From Nitrospina sp. UBA6727 (GTDB taxonomy: Bacteria; Nitrospinota; Nitrospinia; Nitrospinales; VA-1), in assembly GCA_002454045.1 (NCBI GenBank), contig DKID01000023.1, forward strand, positions 45,287 through 109,286: 64,000 nt of DNA. The letters run 5' to 3'. The notes beneath the pieces were generated by a model that saw nothing but the letters and a program-made list of their open reading frames with translations, was not told where the DNA came from and did no database searches. Shown piece by piece: positions 1 to 10,673 of the stretch; within the stretch, counting starts at the first letter, position 1, and each line of letters opens with the position of its first letter. A program made the position numbers and the translations under genes.

Positions 1-1
1 T

Positions 2-823
2 TCCTTCGCGAAAATTGTGCACAAGGCTTTGGGGAAAAAGATTCACAAATCGGAAACTTATACAGATTGGTGCCGCCGTCCGCTGAGCAAAAATCAAATT
101 GAATACGCCATCGACGACGTCCGTTATCTGGTGCCGGTTTATAACAAACTGATTCGGCAATTAAAAAAAATGAATCGCCTGGATTGGGTGAAGGGCGAAG
201 TTTTGAATTGGGAAGACCCGCAAACATTTGCCTTGCCCGACCCGCAGAAACGCTTTATGAAAATTAAAAATCTGCGCAGCCTGAAACCTAGAAACTTGAC
301 GGTGCTCAAGGAACTCGCGGCCTGGCGGGAGAAGGAAGCCGTCAAACGAAACTGCCTGGCTAAACACATCGTCCGCGATGAAACGCTGTTGGAAATCGCC
401 CGCAAAGTTCCGAGAAATTTGCCAGCGATATCCGGGCTGCGCGGGTTCCACCAAAAAGAGTTGGGGAAAAGCGGCGCGGCGATTTTGTCGGCGATTGAAA
501 AAGCCTTGGAAATTCTGGAAAAAGACTTCACCGTTCTTCCCGAAAATAATGGGCACGCCACGACCCGCGGCGTTGAAGAATTGCTCTCCGCCTACGTGCA
601 AGTTCGGTCTGAAGAATTAAAGATTGAGCCGAGCGTTTTGGCAGACCGAAAACAGATCCACAGTTTCGTGGCTCACTTCGAACAAAACCTAAACATGGAA
701 GAACATTTCCTGTTTCGCGGATGGCGGAAAGAATTTATAGGCTCGCCCATGCTCTCCCTGTTGACCGGCAAGGTGGGACTCAAGATCGATTCCTCCGGTC
801 GCGTTTGTTTGACGGCGCCGTAA
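2..823 (+). CDS. rnd: Ribonuclease D, 3' part (5' end outside window)
   Basis: 3'-5' exoribonuclease of the DEDD/RNase D family, acting in the cytoplasm on the 3' ends of tRNA and other structured RNA. Only the C-terminal part is present: the reading frame is already open at base 2, so the GTG at base 17 is internal. The visible exonuclease end includes TDWCRRPLS followed by EYAIDDVRYL, where the D-x-x-Y-L pattern matches the last exonuclease motif (Exo III) of RNase D. After it comes a region around 290-520 that fits the helical HRDC domain, then a less conserved C-terminus. The first catalytic acidic motifs lie upstream of the window. It is followed after about 135 bp by mutL on the same strand. 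Family assignment is firm from the Exo III/HRDC layout. Confidence 0.88.
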   Translation, partial: SFAKIVHKALGKKIHKSETYTDWCRRPLSKNQIEYAIDDVRYLVPVYNKLIRQLKKMNRLDWVKGEVLNWEDPQTFALPDPQKRFMKIKNLRSLKPRNLTVLKELAAWREKEAVKRNCLAKHIVRDETLLEIARKVPRNLPAISGLRGFHQKELGKSGAAILSAIEKALEILEKDFTVLPENNGHATTRGVEELLSAYVQVRSEELKIEPSVLADRKQIHSFVAHFEQNLNMEEHFLFRGWRKEFIGSPMLSLLTGKVGLKIDSSGRVCLTAP

Positions 824-835
824 AAAAATAATTTT

Positions 836-884
836 CGCGTCACCGTCATCGCCGACGCCGCCCGCCACGCCGCCCGCGCCGAAC
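836..884. repeat. GC-rich CCGTCA/CGCCG simple-sequence tract
   Basis: Degenerate run of CGTCACCGTCATCGCCG-like units between rnd and mutL. It has no plausible gene and resembles the tracts at 2842, 3466, 34745, 36583, 47660, 49455, 54255, 62525 and 63886. The remainder of the gap up to 957 is AT-richer and carries the mutL ribosome-binding site (GGAAGGA). Confidence 0.6.
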
Positions 885-957
885 CTTTTTCTTGCAATCG
901 ATTCTGATTTGTTTTACAAAATGATTAAGCCTGCCTCGATTAGGCGGAAGGATTTTT

Positions 958-2835
958 ATGCCTGCCCCCTCCCAAAAAATATCGCCGAAAATTCGCATCC
1001 TTCCTGAAGACTTGACGAACCAGATCGCCGCCGGCGAGGTGGTGGAGCGTCCCGCATCCGTAGTCAAGGAGTTGGTTGAAAACTCCATCGACGCCGGCGC
1101 GACCACGATCCGTCTGGACATTGAAGGCGGCGGGAAAAAGAAAATCCGCATCGTCGACAACGGAATAGGCATGGCTCCCGACGAATGTCGTTTGGCATTT
1201 TCCCGCCACGCCACCAGCAAAATCTCGAAGTTCGAAGACCTTGAGACCATCCATTCGCTGGGCTTTCGCGGCGAGGCTTTGGCAAGTATCGCCTCGGTGG
1301 CCAAAGTGCGTTGTTCCAGTACCCGCGACGAAAGTGAGGGCGGGAAGTTGATCGTGGTGAACGGCGGCGAAATATTGGAAGAAAGAGATGTCGCCTGCCC
1401 GCGAGGAACGACCCTCGAAGTCGCCCAGCTTTTCTATGTGATTCCCGCGCGCAGTAAGTTTTTGAAAGGCGACTCCACGGAATTTTCACACATCACCCAA
1501 GTCATCACGCAACAGGCGCTGGCTTATCCCAGCATTCAATTTTTGCTAACCCATAACGGTCGCGAAGTGATCAACACTTTGCCCACCGACCAACTTCATT
1601 ACCGGATTGCTGAATTGTTCGGCGGCGACCTTGCTAAATTTTTGTTGGAGGTTGACGCCACATCGGATGAGTACCGATTGACCGGCTACGTGTCGAGTCC
1701 AGTGTACACGCGCTCCAATCGGTCTGCCCAATACTGTTTTATCAACGGTCGTTTCGTCCGCGACAAAGTTATTCTCCACGCCACCCAACAAGGTTACAGT
1801 CACCTGCTGCCGAAAGATCAACACCCGGTGATGTTTCTTTACTTGACGATGGACCCTCATTTGTTGGACGTGAATGTGCATCCCTCCAAAGCGGAAGTTC
1901 GTTTCGCGTTTCAGCAGGACGTGCACCGATTTGTCGCGCACGGTGTTCGCGCGGCGCTGGAAAAAAATCAGCAGGCGCCGGCGGTCGACTCAACTCCGCG
2001 CAGCGCGGCGGACATCCCTCTTTGCGCGCCGACAAACCCGCCGCCGTCCTCGCCGCGGTCGGACTCCCCGCCGCCGCCGTCACCTTCTTCACCGCGGACG
2101 GATTACCCGCCGCCACCGTGGGTGGATAAGGCTCGCGTTCCTCATCACGACGACCGTCATCAAGATTTGCAAACCGTGATGGGACACGGTCATGCTCCCG
2201 CCGCGTCGCAAGTAACTTGTTTCGACAATGCTCCGACGCCGGTTGCCGACTTGATTTATTCGGAGTTCGAACCGGTCGGACAACTCGATCGGTCGTTCAT
2301 CATCATGCAAGGAAAAAAAGGGTTGCTGGTGGTGGACCAACATGTGGCGCACGAAAGAATTTTGTATGAACGGTTTCGCGCCGCCGCCCAAGCCCGCAAA
2401 GTCGAAGTGCAGCAACTGCTGTTTCCCCTTGCCGTTGCGCTTGCTCCGGGGGAGTCGGAACTATTGCGTCCTCACCTTACGCGGTTGCTTGATATGGGAT
2501 TGGAACTCGAACCTTTCGGGCAGAATGAATTTTTGCTGCGGTCGGTTCCGGCGATTCTTAAAAACGGCGACCACGAAAAACTTTTGCGGGACACTATCGA
2601 ACTTCTCCCCAAGCAAGCGCAGGAAGATATTTTGCATGAAAAATACGAACAGGTTTTAATCATGATGGCGTGCCGAAACGCAATCAAGGTCAACCATTCT
2701 CTCAACCTGGATCAGATTAGAAAATTAATATCCGATCTCGAGCAGACTGCCATGCCCTACACCTGCCCTCACGGCAGGCCGATTTCGCTGTTGTTTGACA
2801 TCGACGACATCCTGAAAAAATTTCTCCGCAAATAG
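958..2835 (+). CDS. mutL: DNA mismatch repair protein MutL, endonuclease type
   Basis: Mismatch-repair ATPase that links mismatch recognition by MutS to strand incision. The N-terminal GHKL ATPase is intact: KELVENSIDAGA has the catalytic E38 and N42, DNGIG is at 67-71 and GFRGEAL at about 102. The C-terminal domain carries motifs of nicking MutL proteins (the kind found in species without MutH): a DQHA-x2-E-x4-E variant with V replacing A (D460-E471), ACR at 571-573 and CPHGRP at 603-608. The interdomain linker, about residues 337-404, is Pro/Ser/Arg-rich and is encoded by the same GC-rich repeated sequence found between genes here. The ATG start has GGAAGGA upstream. Length (625 aa) is normal. 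It is followed by a repeat tract and an unrelated LRR gene. Confidence 0.96.
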   Translation: MPAPSQKISPKIRILPEDLTNQIAAGEVVERPASVVKELVENSIDAGATTIRLDIEGGGKKKIRIVDNGIGMAPDECRLAFSRHATSKISKFEDLETIHSLGFRGEALASIASVAKVRCSSTRDESEGGKLIVVNGGEILEERDVACPRGTTLEVAQLFYVIPARSKFLKGDSTEFSHITQVITQQALAYPSIQFLLTHNGREVINTLPTDQLHYRIAELFGGDLAKFLLEVDATSDEYRLTGYVSSPVYTRSNRSAQYCFINGRFVRDKVILHATQQGYSHLLPKDQHPVMFLYLTMDPHLLDVNVHPSKAEVRFAFQQDVHRFVAHGVRAALEKNQQAPAVDSTPRSAADIPLCAPTNPPPSSPRSDSPPPPSPSSPRTDYPPPPWVDKARVPHHDDRHQDLQTVMGHGHAPAASQVTCFDNAPTPVADLIYSEFEPVGQLDRSFIIMQGKKGLLVVDQHVAHERILYERFRAAAQARKVEVQQLLFPLAVALAPGESELLRPHLTRLLDMGLELEPFGQNEFLLRSVPAILKNGDHEKLLRDTIELLPKQAQEDILHEKYEQVLIMMACRNAIKVNHSLNLDQIRKLISDLEQTAMPYTCPHGRPISLLFDIDDILKKFLRK

Positions 2836-2841
2836 TCAGCG

Positions 2842-2896
2842 GCAATCGCCGTCAATCGTTTCCCGCCGCCGCCGTCACCGCGCCGCCGCGCAATCT
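2842..2896. repeat. GC-rich CCGCCGTCACCG simple-sequence tract
   Basis: Between mutL and the LRR gene: consecutive CCGCCGCCGTCACCGCGCCGCCGCG-like sequence. No gene is supported in it. It belongs to the dispersed intergenic tract family of this window. Confidence 0.6.
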
Positions 2897-2976
2897 TGCA
2901 ATGTCGTCTGGTGAATTTTCCGCGATGTTTGTAAAATGTTTGCATCTGGCGCAGGCGGATTTTATAAGGAAGAATG

Positions 2977-3432
2977 ATGAGCGAGAATTGCAGGTTTGAA
3001 AATGTCGCGGCGATTTTTGCAGGACGCTTGCGCGGAAATCAGTTGATGCTCAGCGGCAAAGGTTTGACCCCGGAAGAGGCGCGCATTTTATGGCGGTCGC
3101 CGAGAATGCAGGAAGTCAGCTGGCTGGATTTGGATGACAACAACCTTGGCGACAAAGGGGTCGCGGAGTTGGCGGAATGTACGTTTTTGAAAAACGTCCA
3201 GTATCTGAATCTCAATCGGAATAACTTGAGCGATGCAGGGCTAAAATTTTTGGCTGACGCAAAACATCTTGGCAAACTCAAACGTCTACACCTAAAAGGA
3301 AACGCGATAGCAGGAGAGGGGGCCATCGCTTTGTTCAATTCCGCAACGCTCGTGAACCTGTCCACCTTCCAAGTCAGTGACGACTGGACCTGCAAGAGGA
3401 GGGAAGGATGGCGTTACAAACCGCGGGCCTGA
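2977..3432 (+). CDS. Leucine-rich-repeat (ribonuclease-inhibitor type) protein
   Basis: Small protein of about 151 aa made mostly of LRRs of the long ribonuclease-inhibitor type, with repeats of roughly 25-28 residues carrying L-x-L-x-x-N signatures (WLDLDDNNLGD, YLNLNRNNLSD, RLHLKGNAIAG). There is no signal peptide and no membrane segment, so it is probably a cytoplasmic protein-protein interaction module. Two ATGs in tandem are possible; the second (2977) is chosen because it lies 6 nt after AGGA. The last repeat is degenerate (TFQVSDDWTCKRR). A similar gene occurs at 47818-48312. The partner and function cannot be told from the sequence. Confidence 0.75.
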   Translation: MSENCRFENVAAIFAGRLRGNQLMLSGKGLTPEEARILWRSPRMQEVSWLDLDDNNLGDKGVAELAECTFLKNVQYLNLNRNNLSDAGLKFLADAKHLGKLKRLHLKGNAIAGEGAIALFNSATLVNLSTFQVSDDWTCKRREGWRYKPRA

Positions 3433-3465
3433 CGCGCGGCGTTTTTTTCTTGCGGTCAAATTATA

Positions 3466-3535
3466 TACGCGCCGCCGTCATCGACGCCATCCCGCCGTCA
3501 CTGCCGTTGCGTCGCCGTTGCGTCGTTGGGACTTT
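3466..3535. repeat. GC-rich CCGTCA/GTTGCGTCG simple-sequence tract
   Basis: Sits in the 218-bp gap between the LRR gene and the HAD gene. It consists of repeated GCCGTCATCG, CCGCCGTCACTGCCG and GTTGCGTCGCCGTTGCGTCG units. Open frames crossing it show no conserved motif and are read as chance. The rest of the gap shows nothing recognisable. Confidence 0.6.
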
Positions 3536-3650
3536 TACGTTTTCTGTAGTTCCTTTATCGCGGCGGTGTTGTTATCATTTAGCAGATTTTTATTTTCCGC
3601 CGCTAGTCTCTCAAGTTTTACGAACTGGAAAACAGCAATGACAGGTGCAA

Positions 3651-4373
3651 ATGGAATTTCCGTTTAGGGCAGTCGCTTTTGATTGGGCGCATACTTTGGT
3701 TGACCTAGGGGAAGAAGATGACCGCGCGCCGTTGCAAAAAGTTTTTGCCTTCCTAAAGACGAAACAAATCCCGTTGCCTAACTTCGAAGACTGTCTGAAA
3801 AAATCGCGGGAGCTGTTTCAATCCATGACGGAACAATCCCGGACGACACACCGTGAGGCGCGTTACGAGGAAGTTTTGCGGTATCTGCTTTTCTATTTTA
3901 AAGTTGCTTGGCAACGGCGCACTACTCTTTCGGAAATCCTGCAAGTTTATTACGAAGAAGTTTATCGGGGGAGGAAAGTTTTCCCCGAGGTGTCTGCTGT
4001 GTTAAAGCAATTGAGCCAGTGGGGAGTTTCCATGGGGGTCGTTTCCAACACCACGAATCCGGTCGCCATGAAAGAGTTTGAACTGGAAGGTTCGGGTTTG
4101 AAAGAATACTTTGACTTCACCATTTACTCATCAGGAGTTCCTTTCCGCAAACCGCATCCCTCCATTTTTCAGTTGGCGATAAGCCGTTTTCAGGCGCGAC
4201 CTTCGCAAATTCTTTTCGTCGGCGACAATCTTTCCACGGATATTTTGGGAGCCTGCGAGGTGGGGATGAAGACGGCGTGGCTCAACCGCAGGAACGAGCC
4301 GGCGGAACTGCGCCCCGATTATGAATTATGTTCGCTGGAAGATTTGTTGCGGATTCACCCGGTAAATGTATGA
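3651..4373 (+). CDS. HAD-superfamily hydrolase with atypical motif I
   Basis: Predicted phosphohydrolase-fold protein of about 240 aa. HAD motif I is F-D-W-A-H-T (nucleophile D11), motif II is in VVSNTTN, the motif III lysine is in FRKPHPSIF, and motif IV is FVGDNLSTDILGA. The usual second aspartate of DxDxT is alanine here (A13), as in phosphonoacetaldehyde hydrolase (DWAGT), so ordinary phosphatase chemistry may be altered. The helical cap lies between motifs I and II. ATG 3651 is preferred over the in-frame GTG at 3645 because homologous N-termini begin close to the first beta strand. Its stop overlaps the start of rsmE (ATGA), indicating translational coupling. The substrate cannot be assigned. 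Confidence 0.8.
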   Translation: MEFPFRAVAFDWAHTLVDLGEEDDRAPLQKVFAFLKTKQIPLPNFEDCLKKSRELFQSMTEQSRTTHREARYEEVLRYLLFYFKVAWQRRTTLSEILQVYYEEVYRGRKVFPEVSAVLKQLSQWGVSMGVVSNTTNPVAMKEFELEGSGLKEYFDFTIYSSGVPFRKPHPSIFQLAISRFQARPSQILFVGDNLSTDILGACEVGMKTAWLNRRNEPAELRPDYELCSLEDLLRIHPVNV

Positions 4374-5119
4374 GCCCCCCGCACAAGTTTTTCGTCGCCG
4401 GCGAACAAATCGTTGCCGATAAAGTGACCCTTGCCGGGTCGGATGTTTCGCATATCAGAACCGTGTTGCGGTTGAAGGCGGGCGACTCAATACAAGTCAT
4501 CAGTGATTCGGACAAACGGCTCACGGTGCGATTAGTTGAAGTCAAGACGAAAGAGATTCGCGGCGAAGTCATCGCTTCGGAAACGGTGAACGTCGAATCT
4601 CCGTTGGCGGTTCACTTGGGACAAGCGTTGATCATGGGTAGCAAGTTCGACGCGATTTTAAGAAAGTCGGTGGAGTTGGGCGCGCGTTCCGTCACCCCTT
4701 TGATGACCGAGCGTTGCGTGACAAAAACTCATCAGCGGGCGGCGGAAAGAAAAATCGAACGCTGGAACAAAATTGCGTTGGAAAGTTGCAAGCAATGCGG
4801 TCGTACTCAAATTCCTAAAGTGGCAGACGGCGGCGTTGCAACCTTGGAAACTTTTTGCCGCGACAACGACCGTCAAGACCTCAAGTTCGTCTTTTGGGAG
4901 TTGGAGGAAAAACGGACTCTCAAAGACATCGCGCCGAATACGCAACCGCGCTCCGTCGCTCTTTTGATTGGGCCGGAGGGAGGATTCAGTCAAGCCGAAA
5001 TTGCGAGTGCCCGCGAATACAATTTTCAAACGGTGAGTTTGGGGCCGCGGATTCTGCGAGTGGAAACCGCCGCCGTGGTGGCTTTGTCCCAGTTGCAATC
5101 GCTTTGGGGTGACCTATAA
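4370..5119 (+). CDS. rsmE: 16S rRNA (uracil1498-N3)-methyltransferase RsmE
   Basis: SPOUT-class SAM-dependent methyltransferase that modifies U1498 in the decoding region of 16S rRNA. It has the N-terminal PUA-like part (SHIRTVLRLKAGDSIQV) and the C-terminal trefoil-knot motifs LIGPEGGFSQAEI and LGPRILRVETAAVVAL, which are diagnostic. ATG 4370 overlaps the HAD stop by 4 nt (ATGA). The open frame extends further upstream, but those residues lie inside the HAD gene and do not resemble the family. At 249 aa the length is normal. scpA follows after 4 nt. Confidence 0.94.
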   Translation: MSPPHKFFVAGEQIVADKVTLAGSDVSHIRTVLRLKAGDSIQVISDSDKRLTVRLVEVKTKEIRGEVIASETVNVESPLAVHLGQALIMGSKFDAILRKSVELGARSVTPLMTERCVTKTHQRAAERKIERWNKIALESCKQCGRTQIPKVADGGVATLETFCRDNDRQDLKFVFWELEEKRTLKDIAPNTQPRSVALLIGPEGGFSQAEIASAREYNFQTVSLGPRILRVETAAVVALSQLQSLWGDL

Positions 5120-5123
5120 CGTT

Positions 5124-5912
5124 ATGACGTATCGATGCAAACTTGACATTTTTGAAGGTCCCTTGGACCTGCTCCTTCATCTGATTAAGGAGCAGAAGAT
5201 GGATATCTACGACATCCCCATCGCCGAAATTACCCGACAGTATATGGCTTATCTGGAGATGATGCAGGAATTGAATCTCGAACTAGCCGGAGAATATTTG
5301 GTCATGGCCGCTGAACTGACGCGCATCAAGTCGAAAGTTTTGCTCCCTGCTCCCGAAGCGGACGACGAATGGGATGCGGATGGCGGAGAAGACCCGCGCG
5401 CGGAACTAATGCGCAGGCTCCGGGAGTATCAACGTTATCGCGATGCGGCGTTTGAGTTGAGGATGAAAGAACATGATCAAGCGCAGATTTTTGTGCGCGG
5501 CGGCGAGATTGAAATTGAGGACGACGGCGAAGCGAAAGAGTTGGTCGATACATCGGTTTTCGATTTGTTCAAAGCCTATCAGAAAATCATGGACGCTAAA
5601 TCCTTCGCAAAGGATTACGAAATTGAAATCACCGAGATGTCGGTCACGGATCAGATGCAGTACATCCTGGAAATTCTCAACGCTTCCGAAAGCGTTACGT
5701 TTGAATCCATGTTCACGGTGTTAAACAAAAAGCAGGAAGTTATCGTGACGTTTCTTGCCGTGCTGGAATTAATGCGTCTCAAATTATTGCGCGTTCAACA
5801 AGCCAATCACTTCGAAACCATCCGCATTTATAAGTCCGCCGACCAAGCAACCCAAGACGCAATCTTGCAAGACTACCACCGCGCCGTGGATTCCGAATCA
5901 TCCGAACATTGA
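5124..5912 (+). CDS. scpA: Segregation and condensation protein A (ScpA)
   Basis: Kleisin subunit of the SMC-ScpAB condensin complex involved in chromosome compaction and segregation. The N-terminus carries the family hallmark FEGPLDLLLHLIKEQKMDI, followed by a helical stretch, an acidic linker (PEADDEWDADGGEDPR) and the C-terminal winged-helix region that contacts the SMC head. ATG 5124 gives the canonical M-x-Y-x-x-K-L start; an in-frame GTG at 5109 inside rsmE is a less likely alternative. scpB, often the next gene, is absent: the next gene is a lipoprotein with its own promoter. Confidence 0.92.
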   Translation: MTYRCKLDIFEGPLDLLLHLIKEQKMDIYDIPIAEITRQYMAYLEMMQELNLELAGEYLVMAAELTRIKSKVLLPAPEADDEWDADGGEDPRAELMRRLREYQRYRDAAFELRMKEHDQAQIFVRGGEIEIEDDGEAKELVDTSVFDLFKAYQKIMDAKSFAKDYEIEITEMSVTDQMQYILEILNASESVTFESMFTVLNKKQEVIVTFLAVLELMRLKLLRVQQANHFETIRIYKSADQATQDAILQDYHRAVDSESSEH

Positions 5913-5936
5913 GCGACGAAGCCGTTCACAATAAAG

Positions 5937-5963
5937 TTGACATTCCGGTCGGCTCCGTATAAT
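5937..5963 (+). promoter_or_regulatory. Sigma-70-type promoter of the lipoprotein gene
   Basis: TTGACA at 5937-5942 and TATAAT at 5958-5963, both perfect hexamers, separated by 15 bp, which is shorter than the usual 16-18. It lies about 50 bp before the ATG at 6015 and argues against an upstream translation start. Confidence 0.55.
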
Positions 5964-6014
5964 TTGCTGACCGTCGATGACAACTTATCGCTAATCAAAT
6001 CGGGTGGAACGGAT

Positions 6015-6773
6015 ATGTCGCCTGCCAGCATTTTTCCCCGCGTTATTCTAGTTGCGGTTTTCCCCCTCGCCTTAATTCTCAACAGTTGTAGCTATCTTCC
6101 CTGGGCTGATAAAAATAAAAAGGGCAATGATGACTTGGCTTTCGAGGAAGGTTTTCCGTTTGAAGACGAAAGCAAAGAAGCGGACTCTAGTGATAGACGC
6201 CGCGGGGATGATGGTTCCAGCGAGGATAATTTTTTTGCGGGGAGTCAGGGATTCTCCGATGGGAACACCGCCGCGAATGAATTGAAAGATGATGTCGAAA
6301 ATCTTCAAAGCCAACAGGAAATGCTAATCAGCAAAGTTCGCGAACTGGAAGAGATTTTGAGTGCCCGCGGTTCCGAGACCAGCGTTGCGAAAGAAAATAT
6401 GGGCGGCGTCGCATCATACGACAAGGCTCTGGTTGCTTATTGGGACAAGAATTATGACGAGTCCGTTTCGCTGTTCCAAAATTTAAGCAAGAACAATCCT
6501 CCCGAAAAACTCAGAGCCAATATCGTTTTCTGGATTGGCGCCAACTACGCGGCGTTGAAAATGTATGACGACGCGATCCTTCAGTTTGAGACGGTTTTGA
6601 ATGAGTTTCCCAACGGCAACAAGGTACACGATTCTCGCTATATGATCGGCAGAGTTTATTCCAAAAAAGGAGAGACCGCGCGCGCGATTGAAATTCTGGA
6701 GGACGCCTTGAAGAAGAATCCTCCCGACGATGTGCGCGGGAAAATCCTTTCGCAACTAAACCGGATTCAGTAG
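6015..6773 (+). CDS. TPR lipoprotein, CpoB/YbgF-like
   Basis: Exported lipoprotein of about 252 aa. The signal peptide runs to a lipobox-like L22-N-S-C25. It is followed by an acidic, charged linker, a predicted coiled coil (ELKDDVENLQSQQEMLISKVRELEEIL) and two to three tetratricopeptide repeats (ALVAYWDKNYDESVSLFQNL, AALKMYDDAILQFETVLNEFP, YSKKGETARAIEILEDAL). This coiled coil plus TPR order is that of CpoB/YbgF and BamD-like envelope proteins, which work in the periplasm with the Tol-Pal system. No tol or pal genes are adjacent, so the exact role is open. The Asn in the lipobox is slightly unusual. Confidence 0.75.
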   Translation: MSPASIFPRVILVAVFPLALILNSCSYLPWADKNKKGNDDLAFEEGFPFEDESKEADSSDRRRGDDGSSEDNFFAGSQGFSDGNTAANELKDDVENLQSQQEMLISKVRELEEILSARGSETSVAKENMGGVASYDKALVAYWDKNYDESVSLFQNLSKNNPPEKLRANIVFWIGANYAALKMYDDAILQFETVLNEFPNGNKVHDSRYMIGRVYSKKGETARAIEILEDALKKNPPDDVRGKILSQLNRIQ

Positions 6774-6776
6774 TTC

Positions 6777-6830
6777 CAAAGTTCCAACCGCCGCGGCGGC
6801 TTGAGGTCGCGTTTCTTCCGGAACTCTTTG
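6777..6830 (+). terminator. Hairpin region before kdsB (terminator or leader structure)
   Basis: CAAAGTTCC (6777-6785) pairs with GGAACTCTTTG (6820-6830, one bulge). Inside lies a perfect 12-nt GC palindrome CCGCCGCGGCGG (6788-6799). There is no U-run, so this may be a processing or attenuation structure rather than a simple terminator. Confidence 0.35.
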
Positions 6831-6840
6831 TTCCCTCGGT

Positions 6841-9292
<2,452 letters not shown>

Positions 9293-9299
9293 AATTTTC

Positions 9300-9351
9300 A
9301 CGGGCGCATTGGAATAAATTTCGGATGACGTCGCGCTTCCGTAATGCCCGT
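9300..9351. terminator. Possible bidirectional terminator between pyrG and lptF
   Basis: ACGGGCGCATT (9300-9310) can pair with AATGCCCGT (9343-9351) with one bulged G. The right arm is followed by CAGTTTTTG on the plus strand. It lies between two convergent genes. The 32-nt loop makes this a moderate candidate only. Confidence 0.3.
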
Positions 9352-10541
9352 CAGTTTTTGACTTTGCCAAATAATTTTTTGCAGAACTCAACGGCCGTCG
9401 TCATAAAACCGATGCATGCCTCTGTGAATTTGAAGGGCAACTCCTTTTGCATTTTATAAACCACATAAACAACCACGACGGTCAGAATTATGTTCGGTAT
9501 CCAGACCGAGGTGTAGGAATGGATTGCGCCAATTCTGCCCAGGTTCTGGGTCAAAATGAAACCTACATAATAAATCACGATAACAAACACGGCGACTCCG
9601 AAGCTGCCTGATTTACCGGAGCGGCTTGACTTGATACCCAGCGGTGCGCCGAGGAAGGCGAAGAGCAGGCAGGTAAAGGGAATGGAAAATTTTTTACTCA
9701 ACTCCACTTCCAGTTTAGATGTGGCGATGCCGTTTTTTTTCAGCGCCATGATTTTTTCTTTAGTTTGCGCGAGCGATAGTTCCCGGTTTCCAGCAAGAGC
9801 TTTTTTCTCCAACCGTTCCGTGTCAGGGAGACCGAGGTTCATATCGTATCGGTCAAAATTTAGAGTCCGATAATCGCCGCCGTCGTTGCTCAATTTATGG
9901 ATGGTCCCGTTGCTGAGTTTAAGTTGAATTTTGAGAGTTTCTCGATTGGGGAATATGACCCCCTGTTTGGCGGTGATGATTTGTGAGTTTCCATCGTTGC
10001 TGGTGTCGGCGATGAACACACCTTCGAGCAATGAATTTTGATGGCGTTTTTTCACCAGCAGAATTAGGTCTTTGAAGTCCCGGTTGAACACGTTAGGTTT
10101 GATGTCAACATTTGCCCGGTTCTTGATGATGTCATAAACCAGAACTTTGTAAGATTGGTTGCCCCAGGGGAGAGCCCAGAACATCACAACGTTCGCCGCC
10201 AAATAACCGACGAGCGAAAAAAACAGGACGGGTTTCATCAATTGCAAAAAACTTAAGTTGCAGGCTTTCATTGCAACCCATTCGTTGTTGGCTGAAAGTT
10301 GATTGAAAGTAACCACCGATGCCATGAGGACGGACATGGGAATAGTGATGGCAAGAAAAGCGGGAGATAGGTAGATCATCATCAGCATTATTTCCACGAA
10401 GGAAACGCCGCGATTGACGATCATTTCCGCCATAAACAAAAACTTGTCCAGATAGAGAACCATCGTTATGGCGAAAATACTAATCAGGAACATCTTCATT
10501 AGTTCCCAGAAAATATATCTATCAATTGTTTTGAAAAACAT
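9351..10541 (-). CDS. lptF: LPS export permease, LptF/LptG (YjgP/YjgQ) family
   Basis: Inner-membrane component of the LPS export ABC system (LptB2FG). N-terminal transmembrane helices start at TIDRYIFWELMKMFLISIF. A large periplasmic beta-jellyroll-type region follows (about residues 120-270, IDIKPNVFNRDFKDLILLV onward). The C-terminal group of helices includes the family motif KKFSIPFTCLLFAFLGAPLGI. The M at 10541 (MFFKTIDRYIF) matches the family start; a TTG at 10616 would add 25 residues. It stands apart from lptABC at 32385-34158. LptF and LptG are hard to tell apart by eye. A TATAAT lies on the minus strand at 10625-10630, in the space shared with divergent lipA. Confidence 0.85.
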   Translation of the reverse strand: MFFKTIDRYIFWELMKMFLISIFAITMVLYLDKFLFMAEMIVNRGVSFVEIMLMMIYLSPAFLAITIPMSVLMASVVTFNQLSANNEWVAMKACNLSFLQLMKPVLFFSLVGYLAANVVMFWALPWGNQSYKVLVYDIIKNRANVDIKPNVFNRDFKDLILLVKKRHQNSLLEGVFIADTSNDGNSQIITAKQGVIFPNRETLKIQLKLSNGTIHKLSNDGGDYRTLNFDRYDMNLGLPDTERLEKKALAGNRELSLAQTKEKIMALKKNGIATSKLEVELSKKFSIPFTCLLFAFLGAPLGIKSSRSGKSGSFGVAVFVIVIYYVGFILTQNLGRIGAIHSYTSVWIPNIILTVVVVYVVYKMQKELPFKFTEACIGFMTTAVEFCKKLFGKVKN

Positions 10542-10673
10542 TTCGAAGAGGCTACCTTTGGGCGATGCAGACCGGCCGGAATTTTTAACAAGGAAACGGA
10601 CGATTTCTTTTCGCAAACTCCCTCATTATACTATACCCCGACTTTCGCATCGCACCGCGTCCGCGCAAATCTA

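Noticed and set aside
3377..3667. Open frames downstream of the LRR gene
   Set aside because: Cross the GC-rich repeat tract; peptides are low complexity with no recognisable domain.
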